The translations under genes were made by a program, and so were the position numbers. Shown piece after piece: positions 1 to 43,000 of a stretch of 64,000 nt of DNA. The DNA is from Doris montereyensis (taxonomy: Eukaryota > Mollusca > Gastropoda > Nudibranchia > Dorididae): contig JAXRKP010000864.1 in assembly GCA_037039925.1 (NCBI GenBank), positions 133,501 to 197,500 on the forward strand, written 5' to 3'. The notes under the pieces were generated by a model. That model did no database searches. It had not been told where the DNA came from and saw nothing but the letters and a program-made list of their open reading frames with translations. Each line of letters opens with the position of its first letter. The stretch's first letter is position 1.

Positions 1-485
1 CGAATAATTTTTCCCAAAATTTTTTACATTTACATAGTAACTTAGATGCAAGCAACACATTGGCAGGAAAAAATTAGCCAAAAATGCATTAGGGAAAAAA
101 AGTGAAAATTTAGGAATAAGGCTTGCTAGTCTGTATTTTGCTTTCAAACTATCTAGGGGTAGCGCCTAATTCGAATATGCAGTACAGTTCAATGAAAATG
201 AAAAGCTCCTAAATAATGTGAAAATTAGAAAGAACTGTATAAGACAAATATTTTTAATGAACAAAAGCTGTATCATTTCCTATCCTTTACATTCAGTAGG
301 AACCAAGACTTTACTTATTTATATGTTTTTGGCAACAGGCTCTTATTAAACAAAAACAAAAAAGTAACACTATCACGATGAATTGTCAAAGAAATATACA
401 ACAAAAATAATCTGAATCGTGGTTCATGAATGTGATATCAAGAATTCTATGAAGATCTTGGTACTCTTTTCCCTATCTGAAACAG
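1..485. other. intron of the dynein gene
   Basis: AT-rich sequence left of the first recognisable exon. No conserved frame, repeat or RNA gene seen. Confidence 0.5.
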
Positions 486-31404
<30,919 letters not shown>

Positions 31405-31850
31405 TCACATGCTTTGAATTGGAATTTTGTTTTACTTTGTTTGTTGACTGATCATTGTCTCAAACTCTCATAATATTGTTCAATTGCAATTTTCATTCAA
31501 TATTAAAAAGGACACGTTGGGCCCTTTTGCATGTCATTTCATGAAATGTGTCGGGAATGGCTAAATTTCAAAAAATAAAAATGATTTTTTTAATGTTTAA
31601 AAAAAACAGAAGCCAGCAAGGAAAAGAAATCGATGAAACAATCTCTCTCCTCATTTTATTACCCTCCCCCTTTTCATTAAATGTCCCAATTAACAGACAC
31701 ATAGCCCTCTCCTCCTCCAGAATATCATAAAGATAGGGCCTAACAAATTTAATGAAGAATTTTATGTGTTTTTGATTGCTCACTTTATTGAACTCATGCT
31801 TTATCATAAGAATTTGACTGTTATGAAAATAAATTGCTTTCCAGTTTAAA
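31405..31850 (+). other. probable 3' UTR of the dynein gene
   Basis: AT-rich sequence after the dynein stop with no further exon-like frame. A canonical AATAAA lies at 31828-31833, and AT-rich AAAAATAAAAAT near 31570 is an alternative. The true cleavage site cannot be fixed without transcripts. Confidence 0.4.
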
Positions 31851-32339
31851 ATGAAATTGAATTCTATTATTTTTTCTGCTTCACCTGTAAAGATGTGTGT
31901 TCATGTATTCATGTTTTGTTGGGGTGTTTGTTTATTTATAAATATGTTTATCTTTATAACAGTATGATTTATATTATATCATTCTGAGTTGGTCGTTTTT
32001 TTTGTTTGTCAAAGGTGTCAAAGATCCCAAGATCGTTGTCATTTGAGGAATTGTTTTGGTCAAAATTGATGTTTATTTAATCAAAATTTCAGGGTTTTCC
32101 TGTCTTTGAGTAGAATTTTCATTCACGTAAGCCACTATTTCAAACAGGTTTTATATTTATAAAGTTGGAATTGTAGGCCTACTGCTCACGCCTACATGTG
32201 TAGCTTCACTCTCAAATACTGACTCAATCTTATAATCGTATCCGGGGTGTAACATGTTTGTATTATGATATCTCATGAGAGAGGGAGAGAAAGGGAGGGA
32301 GTGAGACAGACAGATAGACAGACAGACATTAGTGGCGGA

Positions 32340-32465
32340 GTGATTGAAATTCACCCTGTCCACCATAGACATTATGGTGACCTGAGGATGAATTTAGAGG
32401 AAACAGCAAGATAAATCAGGTGAAAGAGTGAAACGAAAGAAGTAGGACCTACCAGTAGTTCCCGC
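32340..32465. repeat. interspersed repeat, copy 1 of 3
   Basis: GAAATTCACCCTGTCCACCA..GAGGATGAATTTAGAGGAAACAGCAAGATAA also occurs, diverged, at 34865-34985 and 34998-35100. No structure identifies its class. Confidence 0.5.
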
Positions 32466-32514
32466 GAACATACAATTTAAACAAGACATGGGATATTCAT
32501 AGTCTGTATCGCCG

Positions 32515-32765
32515 CATAAGTGCAGGCTCACCAACTTGTGTATCAATAAGATTATCCCCCATCAAGCCATTTCATTCAGTCTTTCCTAGGGAGAATACAG
32601 TACAGCAGCCTGTTAGGCACTTTGTACTAACATTCCAACAAGATCTTTCTCTACCTATAGCTGGGTACTTATACCTGAGTCAAGTGAGAAAAGCAGCCAT
32701 GCATTTCAAACCCGTATCGTTGTGATTACAAACTCACAACACTACAATTTCACTACGGTTTCACT
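32515..32765 (-). mobile_element. SINE family D, copy 3 (most complete)
   Basis: Minus strand: GTTGTGAGTTTGTAATCACA, box-B-like GGGTTTGAAATGC, then GTGCCTAACAGGCTGCTGTA and GTTGGTGAGCCTGCACTTAT. Related copies at 1835, 21336 and 54550. Confidence 0.65.
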
Positions 32766-33184
32766 ATGAAAAACTGAAAAGAGATTGGCAAGGAAACAAT
32801 AAATATAGGAACTGGACAAAGTGAAAAGGCTGCAAACAACTTGCATACATTTTTCTTACATAAACAGATCAGTGTCACACTCCTGGTCATCATATGCACA
32901 CATTTAGTATGCTCCACTGATTTCAGATTCAGTTGAGTTGAGTGCACTGTACAATAAAGAGGTTCAAAATTGAGGATGAGATGTTAAATACTGACATTTT
33001 TATTAGCATTCTAGTTTTTACTTAATAAGATATATGTACAATGTATTAACAATTGACATACAAAAGAAATATAATAAAATATCCTCTGCATTCTCTTTAC
33101 TAAAATAAGGATGCACAAAAAACAACACCAAACCAACAATTTCCGAGAAGACTGATCAAAATATCAAAATGTGCACAAATGGTG

Positions 33185-34530
33185 CTGTGAACAAAGCACA
33201 GTTGATCAAAATGTCAAAAATGGGCGCAAATGATAAATTGATATGGTGAACAAAGTACAGGTGATCAAAATATCAAAAATGTGCACAAATGATATGGTAA
33301 ACGAAGTACTGGTGATCAGAATATCAAAATGTGTGCAAGGCCTATGGTGAACGAAGCACGGTGATAAAAATATCAAAATGTTTGCAAATGATAGGGTGAA
33401 CAAAATACAGGTGATAAATTATCAAGATTAATGCAAGTGATAAGATGAACGAAGTACATGTGATCAAAAATATTAAAATGTGCGCAAATGATATGGAGAA
33501 CGAAGTACAGGTGATCGAAAATATCAATATGTGTGCAAGTCCTATGGTGATCGAAGTACATGTGACTAAAATATAAAAAAACGCGCAAATGATATGGTGA
33601 ATGAAGTACAGGTTATCACAATGTCAGAATGTGAGTAAGTGATATGATGAACGAAGTACATGTGTCAAAATATCAAAAATGTGCACAAAATGATATGGTG
33701 AATGAACTTTTGGTGATCAGAATATCAAAATGTGTGCAAGGCCTATGGTGAACGAAGCACAGGTGATAAAAATATCAAAATGTGCGCAAATGATATGGTG
33801 AACGAAGTAGAGATGATAAAATTATCAAGATTAATGCAAGTGATAAGATGAACGAAGTACATATGATAACAATATCAAAATGTGCACAAATGATATGGAG
33901 AACAAAGTACATGTGATAAAAATATCAAAATGTGAGCAAATGATATGAAGAACAAAGTACATATGATAAAAATGTCAAAATGTGAGCAAATGATATGGAG
34001 AACGAAGTACAGGTAATAAAAATATCAAAATGTGCGCAAGTGATATGATGAACGAAGTACAGGTGATCAATATCAAAATGTGAGCAAATGATATGATGAA
34101 CGAAGTACAGTTGATCAAAATATTTAAAATGTGCGCAAGTGATATGATGAACGAAGTACAGGTGATTAAAATATTTAAAATGTGCACAAATGATATGATG
34201 AACGAAGTACTGTTGATAAAAATATCAAAATGTGTTCAAATGATATGGTGAACGACGTACATGTGGTTAAAATATCAAAACTTTGCACAGATTTAACGAA
34301 GTACAGGTAGGTGATCAACATATAAAAATGTGTGAAAACGATATGATGAAGGAAGTAGGGGTGATCAAAATGTGTGCAAACAATATGGTGAACGAAGTAC
34401 AGGTAATCAATTTATCAAAATGTGTGCAAGTGATATGGTGAACGAAGTATAGATGATCAACATTTGAAAATGTGCGCAAATGATATGGTGAACGAAAAAA
34501 AGTAATAAAAAAATATCAAAATGCACACAA
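33185..34530. repeat. minisatellite, about 27 units of 50 bp
   Basis: Consensus unit GATATGGTGAACGAAGTACA plus GGTGATAAAAATATCAAAATGTGCGCAAAT. I counted about 27 variants. Variant units at about 33290-33490 (ending GTGTGCAAGG, then CCTATGGTG, then ATTATCAAGATTAATGC) recur in the same order at about 33690-33890, a higher-order period of about 400 bp. The Ile/Phe/His-rich minus ORFs are translations of the repeat. Confidence 0.95.
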
Positions 34531-34864
34531 AAGGATTGCTCCCACATAAAACGACAAACGCTTGAAAAGAGGAAAAAATACAAAATATTCAAGTTTCCTG
34601 AACAAATGGTTGATTCGGAAGACCTGTCATATTATTAAGAAAGTGCTATTAAGAATTCAGCATTCGGGCAAAACAATTCAGTCTAAACTAAAATAATAAT
34701 GATAAATATTTTAAAAAATAAACCCCCGCATGTATAAAATGAAAAGGTGAGAAAAGCAAATAAGAATGCTGAAAATGAGTTCAGTATCAGTTTAATTAAG
34801 ATTTACCATATCCACCAGAATTGGTTATCTCAGGTTGAATTAAAGTTTTCTGTATTTGTTTCAT

Positions 34865-35100
34865 TGAAATTTCCCCATCCACTTTATGTGGCGGTCTTAG
34901 GGTGAATTAAGACGAAGAAGCAAGATAAAAGACATATCTCAAAGAGAAATGATAGAAGTAGAATTTATCAGCAGCACCTACTAACCGCTCAGGTACATTT
35001 GTTTCATTAAAATTTCCCCATCCACCATATGCGTTGCCTTCAGGGTGAATTCAAAGGAAACAGCATAATGAAAGAAAAACAAGTAAAAGAGTGAAAGGAA
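34865..35100. repeat. interspersed repeat, copies 2 and 3 in tandem
   Basis: Two diverged copies starting GTTTCATT(G/A)AAATTTCCCC at about 34858 and 35000, the same family as 32340-32465. They flank the minisatellite on its right. Confidence 0.5.
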
Positions 35101-35159
35101 AGAATAAAGAACTTCTGTGTGTATTTATCACCCCTCCCCCTCCCTCCACATCCAATAAA

Positions 35160-37769
35160 ATAACACATAAATTGTTTTTTAGAAGAGTACGCCGACCTCT
35201 CGACAACAGCACAACGGCATCAAATCGCTTCGTCCATCTTGGCGGCTTTAATATCCACTTCAACGAACAAAACGACGCTAACAAACGACACATGACAACC
35301 TTACTCGCCAATCACCAAGCACACCAAATCATCGACTCACCAACACACTCACTTGGACATACGCTTGACTGGGCCGTGACATATGACCAGACTGTCATCT
35401 CGGACGGTGAAGTCAATGACATAATACTGTCCGACTGCCCACTCAAGTCCTACTATTTCGTGATCACCTTCTGCATTGACACACTGGAATCATATACCCA
35501 GATGAAATCGATTGTCTTCAGAAATATCAAAGACATCGACACCCATAAATTCAATCAAGCAATTCAGGGCAATCTTTTTGAAATGAGCGACATACAAAAT
35601 GTAGATCAAGTTGAACTACACAATGCTATTCTGAAAGATGCCTTAGACAAGCCTCTCAGAAAAGCTCGGTCAATGAGAGACCATCGGTGCCATGGCTCAC
35701 AGAGTAATAACAGCTAAGGAATGTCGACGTGCCACTGAAAGACGATGGAGAAGATCTCCAAGACAGCGTCAATCGGTTGAAATAAATAATAGTCAATGAA
35801 AAAGAAACTACCTGAAAGAGAAAATAACAAAATGTAAAAGCACCAATACTCTTTTCTCTATTTGGAACGAATTGAAAGGAATCTCCAATGTGTCACCTCT
35901 TCCCACAAAGTTTTCATCGGAAGAACTCACCCAGTGTTTTGGTCAATTCTTTATGGATACAGTCTCTAAAATTAGACAAAATTTAGAACATCATGACGAT
36001 GACTGTTTTGATTCTGATATTGAGCCATTATGATCGCTCTCTTTTTACTGCTTTTAGAGATGTATCTGTCTCAGAAGTCTCAAATTTGATTCTGTCATCC
36101 CCACCGAAATCATGTCCCTTTGACCCGATTCTCACAAATCTTCTGTTGAAATGTCTCGATCGCATAGCTCCATTCATTACAGACATAATTAATTATTCTC
36201 TTAAGACAGGTGTTGTCCGTGACTGCTTCAAATCGGCTATTGTAATTTCACTTCTCAACAAACGTAAACTTGACCCAGAAGAATTAAAAAATTACCAGCC
36301 TGTGTCTAATCTTCCTTTCATTTCTAAAATTTTAGAAAAAGTAGTACTCACGCAACTGAAAGAGCATTTACATCTGAACAACCTCATCGAGACATTCAAT
36401 CAGCATATTGGGCTAATCATAGTACTAAAAGTGCGTTGTTGAAAACTGTCAATGGTATATTTGTTTCATGTGATAATGGAAATATTGCTGTTCTCACACT
36501 CTTGGATTTGTCTGCTGCCTTTGACACAGTCGATCATACTATTTTGTTAGATCGGCTGTCAGTCAAATTTGGCGTGACAGGTACTATCTTACAGATAGAA
36601 CCCAATATGTCTCCGTCAACAGAAATATTTCTGAAGAATTCCCTGTAAAGTATGGTGTCCCCCAAGGTTCTTTTCTCGGCCCAATTTTATGCACTTTGTA
36701 CACTCTGCCTTTGAGTCAGGTCATTAGAAAGCATTACATCCATTATCACATGTATGCAGATGATATCCAGCTTTACAAAAATGTATCTGTAGAATATCTT
36801 GACTCACTCGAAGTGGACATTGAAAGGTACAGTCTATCTATCGAATCATGGATGACAAAAATAAACTAAAGCTAAATGAGGAAAAAATGAGGTTCTTTTA
36901 CGTTCCACAGACTCAAAATTTAAAAAGATAGACCTCAAATCCATTGATATTGCTAACGTAAGTGTATCCTTTTCAAATTCGGCCAAAAGTCTGAGAGTCT
37001 TTCTTGACAACACACTTTCAATGGACCACCAAATTGAGCACACTGTAAAAATAATGTACATTGAGCTGCACAAGATTTCACACATGAAACTCTCTGCTCT
37101 CACAAGAATCTATCAAAACGCTTGTTGTGTCCTTAGTTCTGTCCCGAATGGACAATTGCAATTCTCTTTTTTGATACGAGGATAAAAAGCTCCAAAGGGT
37201 ACAAAATTATACGGCAAGGTTGGTTCTTGGGAAGACCAGATTCGATAGTAGATCCAGAGATTTGTTGAAAGCCTTTCACTTGCTTCCAGTAAGAGCAAGA
37301 ATCGATTGCTTTTTTGTTACAAATCACTGCGGTCTGCATTCAAGATCTGCTCTTCCCATATGAACCGCCTCGTGCGCTAAGATTTCAATATGCTAAATTA
37401 TTGACAATTCCAAAAACTCACTTGAAACATTTCGGAGATAGAAGTTTTGACAAAATTGGACCACACATATGGAATGTTTTACCTCCATCCGTGAGATTTG
37501 CAACCAGTCTTGAAATCTTCAAAAGACTACTAAAACACATCCTTTTTTTTAGGAAATGCCTTCTGTAAATGATTCAATTGAAATATATACGATGCCCAAT
37601 TTTAATAATTTTTCATAAGTGTGAGTGTGTTTGGAATGCAACATTGAAATTTGAAAGTCCATTTTTTTTCTTTAAAAAAAGAAAGTATATTTCAACTCGT
37701 ATTGTAAAGCGCCATGAGGTTTCGGCGAATTGCGCTATAAAAATGTTCTACTCTTAGTATTACTATTAC
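35160..37769 (+). mobile_element. degenerate CR1/L2-type LINE
   Basis: Endonuclease C-terminal part: LGGFNIHFNEQND, SPTHSLGHTLDWAVTYD, LSDCPLKSYYFV. Reverse transcriptase: PFDPILTNLLLKCLDRIAPF, SAIVISLLNKRKLDPEELKN, LLDLSAAFDTVDHTILLDRL, YGVPQGSFLGPIL and YADD at 36753-36764. The frame is broken several times. The end GTAAAGCGCCATGAGG..GCGCTATAAAAATG with trailing ATTACTATTAC is typical of CR1/L2 3' ends. Dead copy between the two genes. Confidence 0.85.
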
Positions 37770-38059
37770 CTCCCAGCACATTAACACCATGGAGAACTTT
37801 GTGAATAATGGTGAATGAGAATGAGATGAAAATTCAGCCACTCTATTTCTTGGATTTTTTAAATACGTTTAAAAAAAATTAAGTTAGATAGGTGTATCGC
37901 AATAACAAGGAAATGGACATATTGAACTGAGAATGCCATAGCCATAGAGTAAACAAACGTGGGATGGAAATACAGAGAACGCTCAAATTCACAACAACGC
38001 TAAACTCAGCACAATCCTTTTTTCTTCTTTTCTTTTTGTTTTTATTTTGCGCTTGAACT

Positions 38060-38224
38060 TATACTTGACGTGTGCGCTTCCTACAAAAGCCGCTCTTGCC
38101 AAACGCCGTGGACTCACTACAGTTGCCATAATTTTATCTCTGCCCCAGTGAGAGTGAAAAATGAGAGTGAAACAACCACAAACTCAACATTGTGTGGTCG
38201 TCTTTGTAGAAATCCGAACGATCG
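38060..38224 (+). promoter_or_regulatory. candidate 5' UTR exon/promoter of the FAM234-like gene
   Basis: A locally GC- and CpG-richer stretch ends at GATCG|GTAAGC (donor at 38225), a strong splice donor with no coding frame behind it. The first coding exon at 39815 opens with an acceptor and untranslated bases, so an upstream non-coding exon is required. This is the best candidate seen; it is inference only. Confidence 0.25.
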
Positions 38225-38329
38225 GTAAGCCTCACCCCCCTCCCCACTCCCTCTTCCACCCTTACTGATGAAAAACCACTCTTTGCCAAAATCCAAACTT
38301 AACGTAACCTGATGTTTTAGAGATTTAGA

Positions 38330-38830
38330 GATCTAGAGCTAGATCTGGATATAGATGAGTCTATAAAAAGGGTACTCACTGAGTTTCTACTCAAGTCACT
38401 GCATCCGTCCACTGTACTGTACAAAATTAAAGACAAAGGAACAGGAGCTAGATCTAGATCTACTTCTAAATTTCTAGATTTTAGTCTAGAGTAAAATAAC
38501 CCCTGGACTTTTTATTATAGAAATATGAGTATCAAGCGATAAAACTGCAGTATTAGTATGCCCTTATAGCCATACTAGATCTAGATCCAGTGAAGAGGGA
38601 CAATGATCATAATGCAAGATCTAGATCTAGATAGAATGAAAAATGGGACAGAACAGAGACATTTTTGGGTGGCCAACCCTTTGTTTTTCGTCAGCAACAA
38701 TACAATGAAAGACATAGATCTAGATGATAGATCTCTAGTAACACAGAGTTAGAATAGACATGAATCTAACTAGGACACAATGTTGAACGGAACTAATGGT
38801 GCAGAGAGGTAGATCTAGCCAATGGTGCAG
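38330..38830. repeat. AGATCTAG-rich segment
   Basis: AGATCTAGATCT-type palindromic motifs recur at about 38327, 38451, 38577, 38620, 38720 and 38812. They are too frequent for chance but have no regular period. Confidence 0.6.
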
Positions 38831-39396
38831 CAATGACCTATCGCACAATTCTCAACAGAGCAAGCCTCATAATAACAATAAATGTTAATAAAAATACTTA
38901 ATAATAGATCTAAGGAGAAAAAAAACAAAATAGAACTAGTAGAGATATAGTCATATATAAGTAGTAATATTAAGAGTGATGGAAAGAGAGAAGAGGGAGG
39001 AAGAGAGGAAAAGGAAATAAAGAATGAGATCATCCTTTCATGCTAGTTTGACATGGCTTGGGTGAGACCAGATGATTGCCATGTGATTGATTTGATTGAA
39101 TACAATGACCTGATGAAAAGTCACATTTCACCATGCTGGTATTTACTCTAGCCTTTACCAACAGCCTGTAGGATGCTGTGCAATGGGACCAGCCCAATTT
39201 TTGATTAGATAAAGTCAAGTCCCACTGCACAGTTGCACTGCTAAACTGTGCTGACCACCACACCTTTGATAGTTTTGCTTCCTCCTCTCTTTCACTCTTC
39301 TCAGGCTTCTGCATAGATGTTGTATAATGACAGATAAACCTTTCGTATAGAATCTATCTATAAATCACAAGCTTGAACTCTCCCTCACTACACCAG

Positions 39397-39417
39397 CCCC
39401 CCCCCCCCCCCCCCCCC
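39397..39417. repeat. poly(C) run of 21
   Basis: Uninterrupted C tract 400 bp upstream of the first coding exon of the FAM234-like gene. Its length is likely to be unreliable. Confidence 0.95.
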
Positions 39418-39814
39418 AAATCATCTAGTTTTTAGCTATAACTCATTAGATCTAGAAGGATTGATGTGTCTAAAAATGGTTTCATTTCGATGGAAATTGT
39501 TTTTTTTCAGATTTCTAAAGATGGTTTGAATTTAATTCACTATGAAAATAAATAGTGTGGCATACTTCTTTCATTTTATTTTTTCACTCGTCTTTCATCT
39601 TGCTGTTTCTTTTAATTCACACAGCATATATGGCAGAGTCATTATATATGATCATCATTGTTCAATTTGAGATTTTTAATATCTGAAGATTTTAACTAAG
39701 AACTTTTAGAATTGTTTGCTGATCAAATAAAAGAAAACCCACTCCAAAAAGGATTTTTAATGTTTTTCTATGATGTGTATTATTATAAGTTTTTTATTTT
39801 TTTTATTACAACAG

Positions 39815-40036
39815 GTAGTATGCCATTGGCATTGTCATGAGGGGAACTGTGACTGTAAAATATCAGCGCCTATCCCAGAGCACACCAAGTGATGAGGAGG
39901 ATGAAGGCTTTGAAGACAACATACTTTTTGATTCCAGACTTGTAAATACCCCAAGTGATTTAAGCAGAAATGCCTTTGAAGTGGAACGGCTTGGTTTACC
40001 AAAATCAAAGTCTTTTAGAGGATCTTTTTACATTTG
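39815..40036 (+). CDS. FAM234-like exon 1 (start codon 39837)
   Basis: The acceptor ACAACAG precedes 39815. The chosen ATG at 39837 opens a 67-codon frame (MRGTVTVKYQRLSQSTPSDE) ending at TTTG|GTGAGA. An earlier ATG at 39820 gives only ATG..TGA (six codons), a small upstream ORF overlapping the start (TCATGAGG). The exon ends in phase 2. Confidence 0.75.
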
Positions 40037-43000
40037 GTGAGACCTACTATATGGTGCAATGGAAAAAAAAGATTTTTGATCTTTTCCATTTGATCAGTTT
40101 CTTTTTTATTCAAATGTTAAGTACAATATTATCATCATTATTATAACAAGTAAAGTTACCATGACTTTGCGTGTAAGATAAAAAAATGTCTTCTGCTTCT
40201 TCTTATTCTTATTCTTCATCTTCTCCTTATTCTTATTCTTATTCTTCTTCTTCACCTTCTTCTTCTTCTTCGTCTTCTTCTTTTCTTTTCTTCTTCTTCT
40301 TCTTTTTCTTCTTCTTCTTCTTTTATATCTTCCCACTTTCTCTGAGATTAGCCTTTTGATCTTTTAACTTGGGTTTTAGCAGTGTATTCTGATCAAGCTC
40401 TTTTCACATCATTCATTCTGTTTATATGCCCAAACCATCTCAGGTGATTTATTTGTATCTTAGTTTTTATGCCATTTGCTTTGGTTTGATATCTTATTGT
40501 TGTGTTTCTGATTTTGTCTCATTTAGTTATATCCCTATTCTCTTCTGAGATATTTTATTACAGCTGCTTTTACTTTTACTGTATGGTATCCCCTACTGTC
40601 TAAGTTCCAGGTTTCACTGCCATAGAGGAGAGTAGGACAATAAACTGCTGTTTACTGCCCATTTAGTTTTTGATGATAATTCTTACTTACTTACTTATTT
40701 ACTGCCCATTATGCCAGTTGGCATGTAGGGCAGCAATGAAGGATTTCCATCTCTCTCTATTTATGGCAAAGCGTCTTTAAGGAATTCCAGGTTTCGCCCC
40801 AGTCTTTAATCTCATTCTCTGCTGTTCTTCTCAAAGTTAATTTTGGCCTGCCGCGTCTTCTTTTCCCTTCAGGGGCCCAATGTAGGACAGTCTTGGTGAT
40901 GTTCCCCTTCTTCTTTTCTTAAAACATGCCCTATCAACCTCCATCTTCTTTTATGCAGGATGTCTTGCATGTGATTTATTTTGCATTTTCGGAGAAGAGT
41001 CTCGTTTGAAATTTTGTTTCGCCAAAATATATTTGGGATTTTTTCGCTGGCATTTGTTGTGGAGTGAGGATAATTTGTTCATATCTCTGTCTGCCGTCCT
41101 CCAGCATTCAGATAGTAGAGTTGATAGGACACAGCTTTGGTAGATTTTTAGTTTTATTTTAATATTTACTGAGGGGCGACCATCTCCTACCAGGCCTGTC
41201 CCCAGGTTGCGGATAGGGGAAAGACCTTTAGATATAAGGGTTAGCTGTGAATAACCAATAAGCAGTCAGGGACAAAACTGGCGCTAGTCATAGAGGGCGG
41301 GTTGGGACTGTTGAATGGGAACTCAGTCCTTAGAAAATACCCCAACAGGCTCGGTGAAATGACTAGCAGGTGAACAGAGGCGCCTTTATAACCTCCCCCG
41401 GACAGGTAAAGCCTGTCAGCTCAGTAAAGCGGTTTACCTAGGAGAAGGAAACTCTAATCTCAAACCAAGGGTAGGCAGGACTCTATACCTCGGGAGAGCA
41501 ACCAGCCTAGGAGTGAAGCTCCAAAAATATATCCTGGCCCTCCAAGTCTGGGGGTTGGGCGTAGGGCTAACAACCCAACCCTAGAAAAAACATCATGTTA
41601 CAGAAACAGCAATGAAGGAAAAAATAGCACAAGGGCGAGCGATGGACTTCCAGAGTCATCGCAAAATATTTGTATGGATGACAGTAGTGAAAGCCGTCAG
41701 GAAGCTACTGACAGGAATATGGGAGTTCTGTTTGCCACAAAATCTAAGACCAAAGTAGGGTTCTGGAATATTAATATGATGAACAGCACTGGTAAATTAG
41801 CACAAATAACATCAGAAATGAGGTGCTACAATTTAGATATTCTAGGTATCATTGAATGCAAGTGGACATGAGCTGGGAAAAAAAACAAACTCAAGTGAAA
41901 CTGTTCTCTATTCTGGAAGGGATGATAATTCTTATTTACCTATAAATGCCTTTCCTAGATGGTTATGTATTTTCATTGCCTTTCGGATTCTCAAGATGAT
42001 TTCTTCTCACAGTTTTCCCTCTGAGTTAATCATTACTCCTAGATAATTGTAGCTTTGAACTTGTACTTATTTCTCTCTGCCCACTTTTAAGATTTGTTGT
42101 TTTAGTTTCCCTATTTACTAGCATTGTTTTTGTTTTTGACTGTGCTTAAAATAAAGATGTTCTTATTCTTCTGCAGGGGTCTACAAAATGCAAACAAATA
42201 TGTTGCTGTACAGTTGTTCTTCTTTGTATCATAATTGGCACCCTTTTGGCTATACTTTTCCCAATCATTCATCATGCTGTGAGTTCAGGAAATGTCACCA
42301 CCTTCCATTTTGATCCATCAAAGAAAGACTGGGATCAAGCCTATGTGAATATGTGTGAGTCCTTAGGATGTGTTATGGGAATTTGGTAACTTTCCAGGGC
42401 CATGTCAATGTCACCTCTTATGATAGGGTCAGGATATGAATTATATATAGATTACCGTTGATCCAGCCTATACAGAATTATTTATAAAGGATCGTTGGGT
42501 TATAAATTTGAATTTTAAAGTTATATACGCAAGGCTGAGGTGATTAAAGACAATATCATTTATTTTTAGTTGTTAGTAATGTTAGAGGATTATTGAATTG
42601 ACAAAATCTCTTTTATAATTTTTTTAATGAAATGTACAAGGATCTGATAAAAGAAAAGTAATTTTCATGTCAAAAGTACATTTTTATCAAAATTTGGACC
42701 CGTCACAGATATTTACTAAAGCCACCAAGTACATGTAATTTTGACCAATTAATGATTTGAAAATGTTTGCAAACCCTGATCTGTTTGTTTAATAGAGGGA
42801 ATTTCAAGTTCAATACACTAGTGCTTGTTTAACATGGTAAGTGACTCACTCAACCCAAGGATTCCATCTTGTTGACTCGGGCTAGAGATTAGTACCAATT
42901 TTTAAAAATTCACAGATCAGGAATAAACAAATAAAAAGAGAGTTAGTAAATTTCTATGAAGGAGGACCTCTACTTTCATTCATTCTGTATGTTGTTATGT

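Noticed and set aside
33185..34530. Possible CRISPR-like array
   Set aside because: Whole units repeat with no constant-repeat/unique-spacer alternation, in an animal genome; it is a minisatellite.
35091..37568. Open frames of 60-208 codons that could be host genes
   Set aside because: They carry endonuclease and reverse-transcriptase motifs (LGGFNIHF, YADD) in shifted frames and are a degenerate LINE.
41674..41871. 65-codon ORF as a small host protein
   Set aside because: It is the start of a LINE AP-endonuclease (GFWNINMMNSTGKLAQ, ILGIIECKWT) in the inverted 5' segment.
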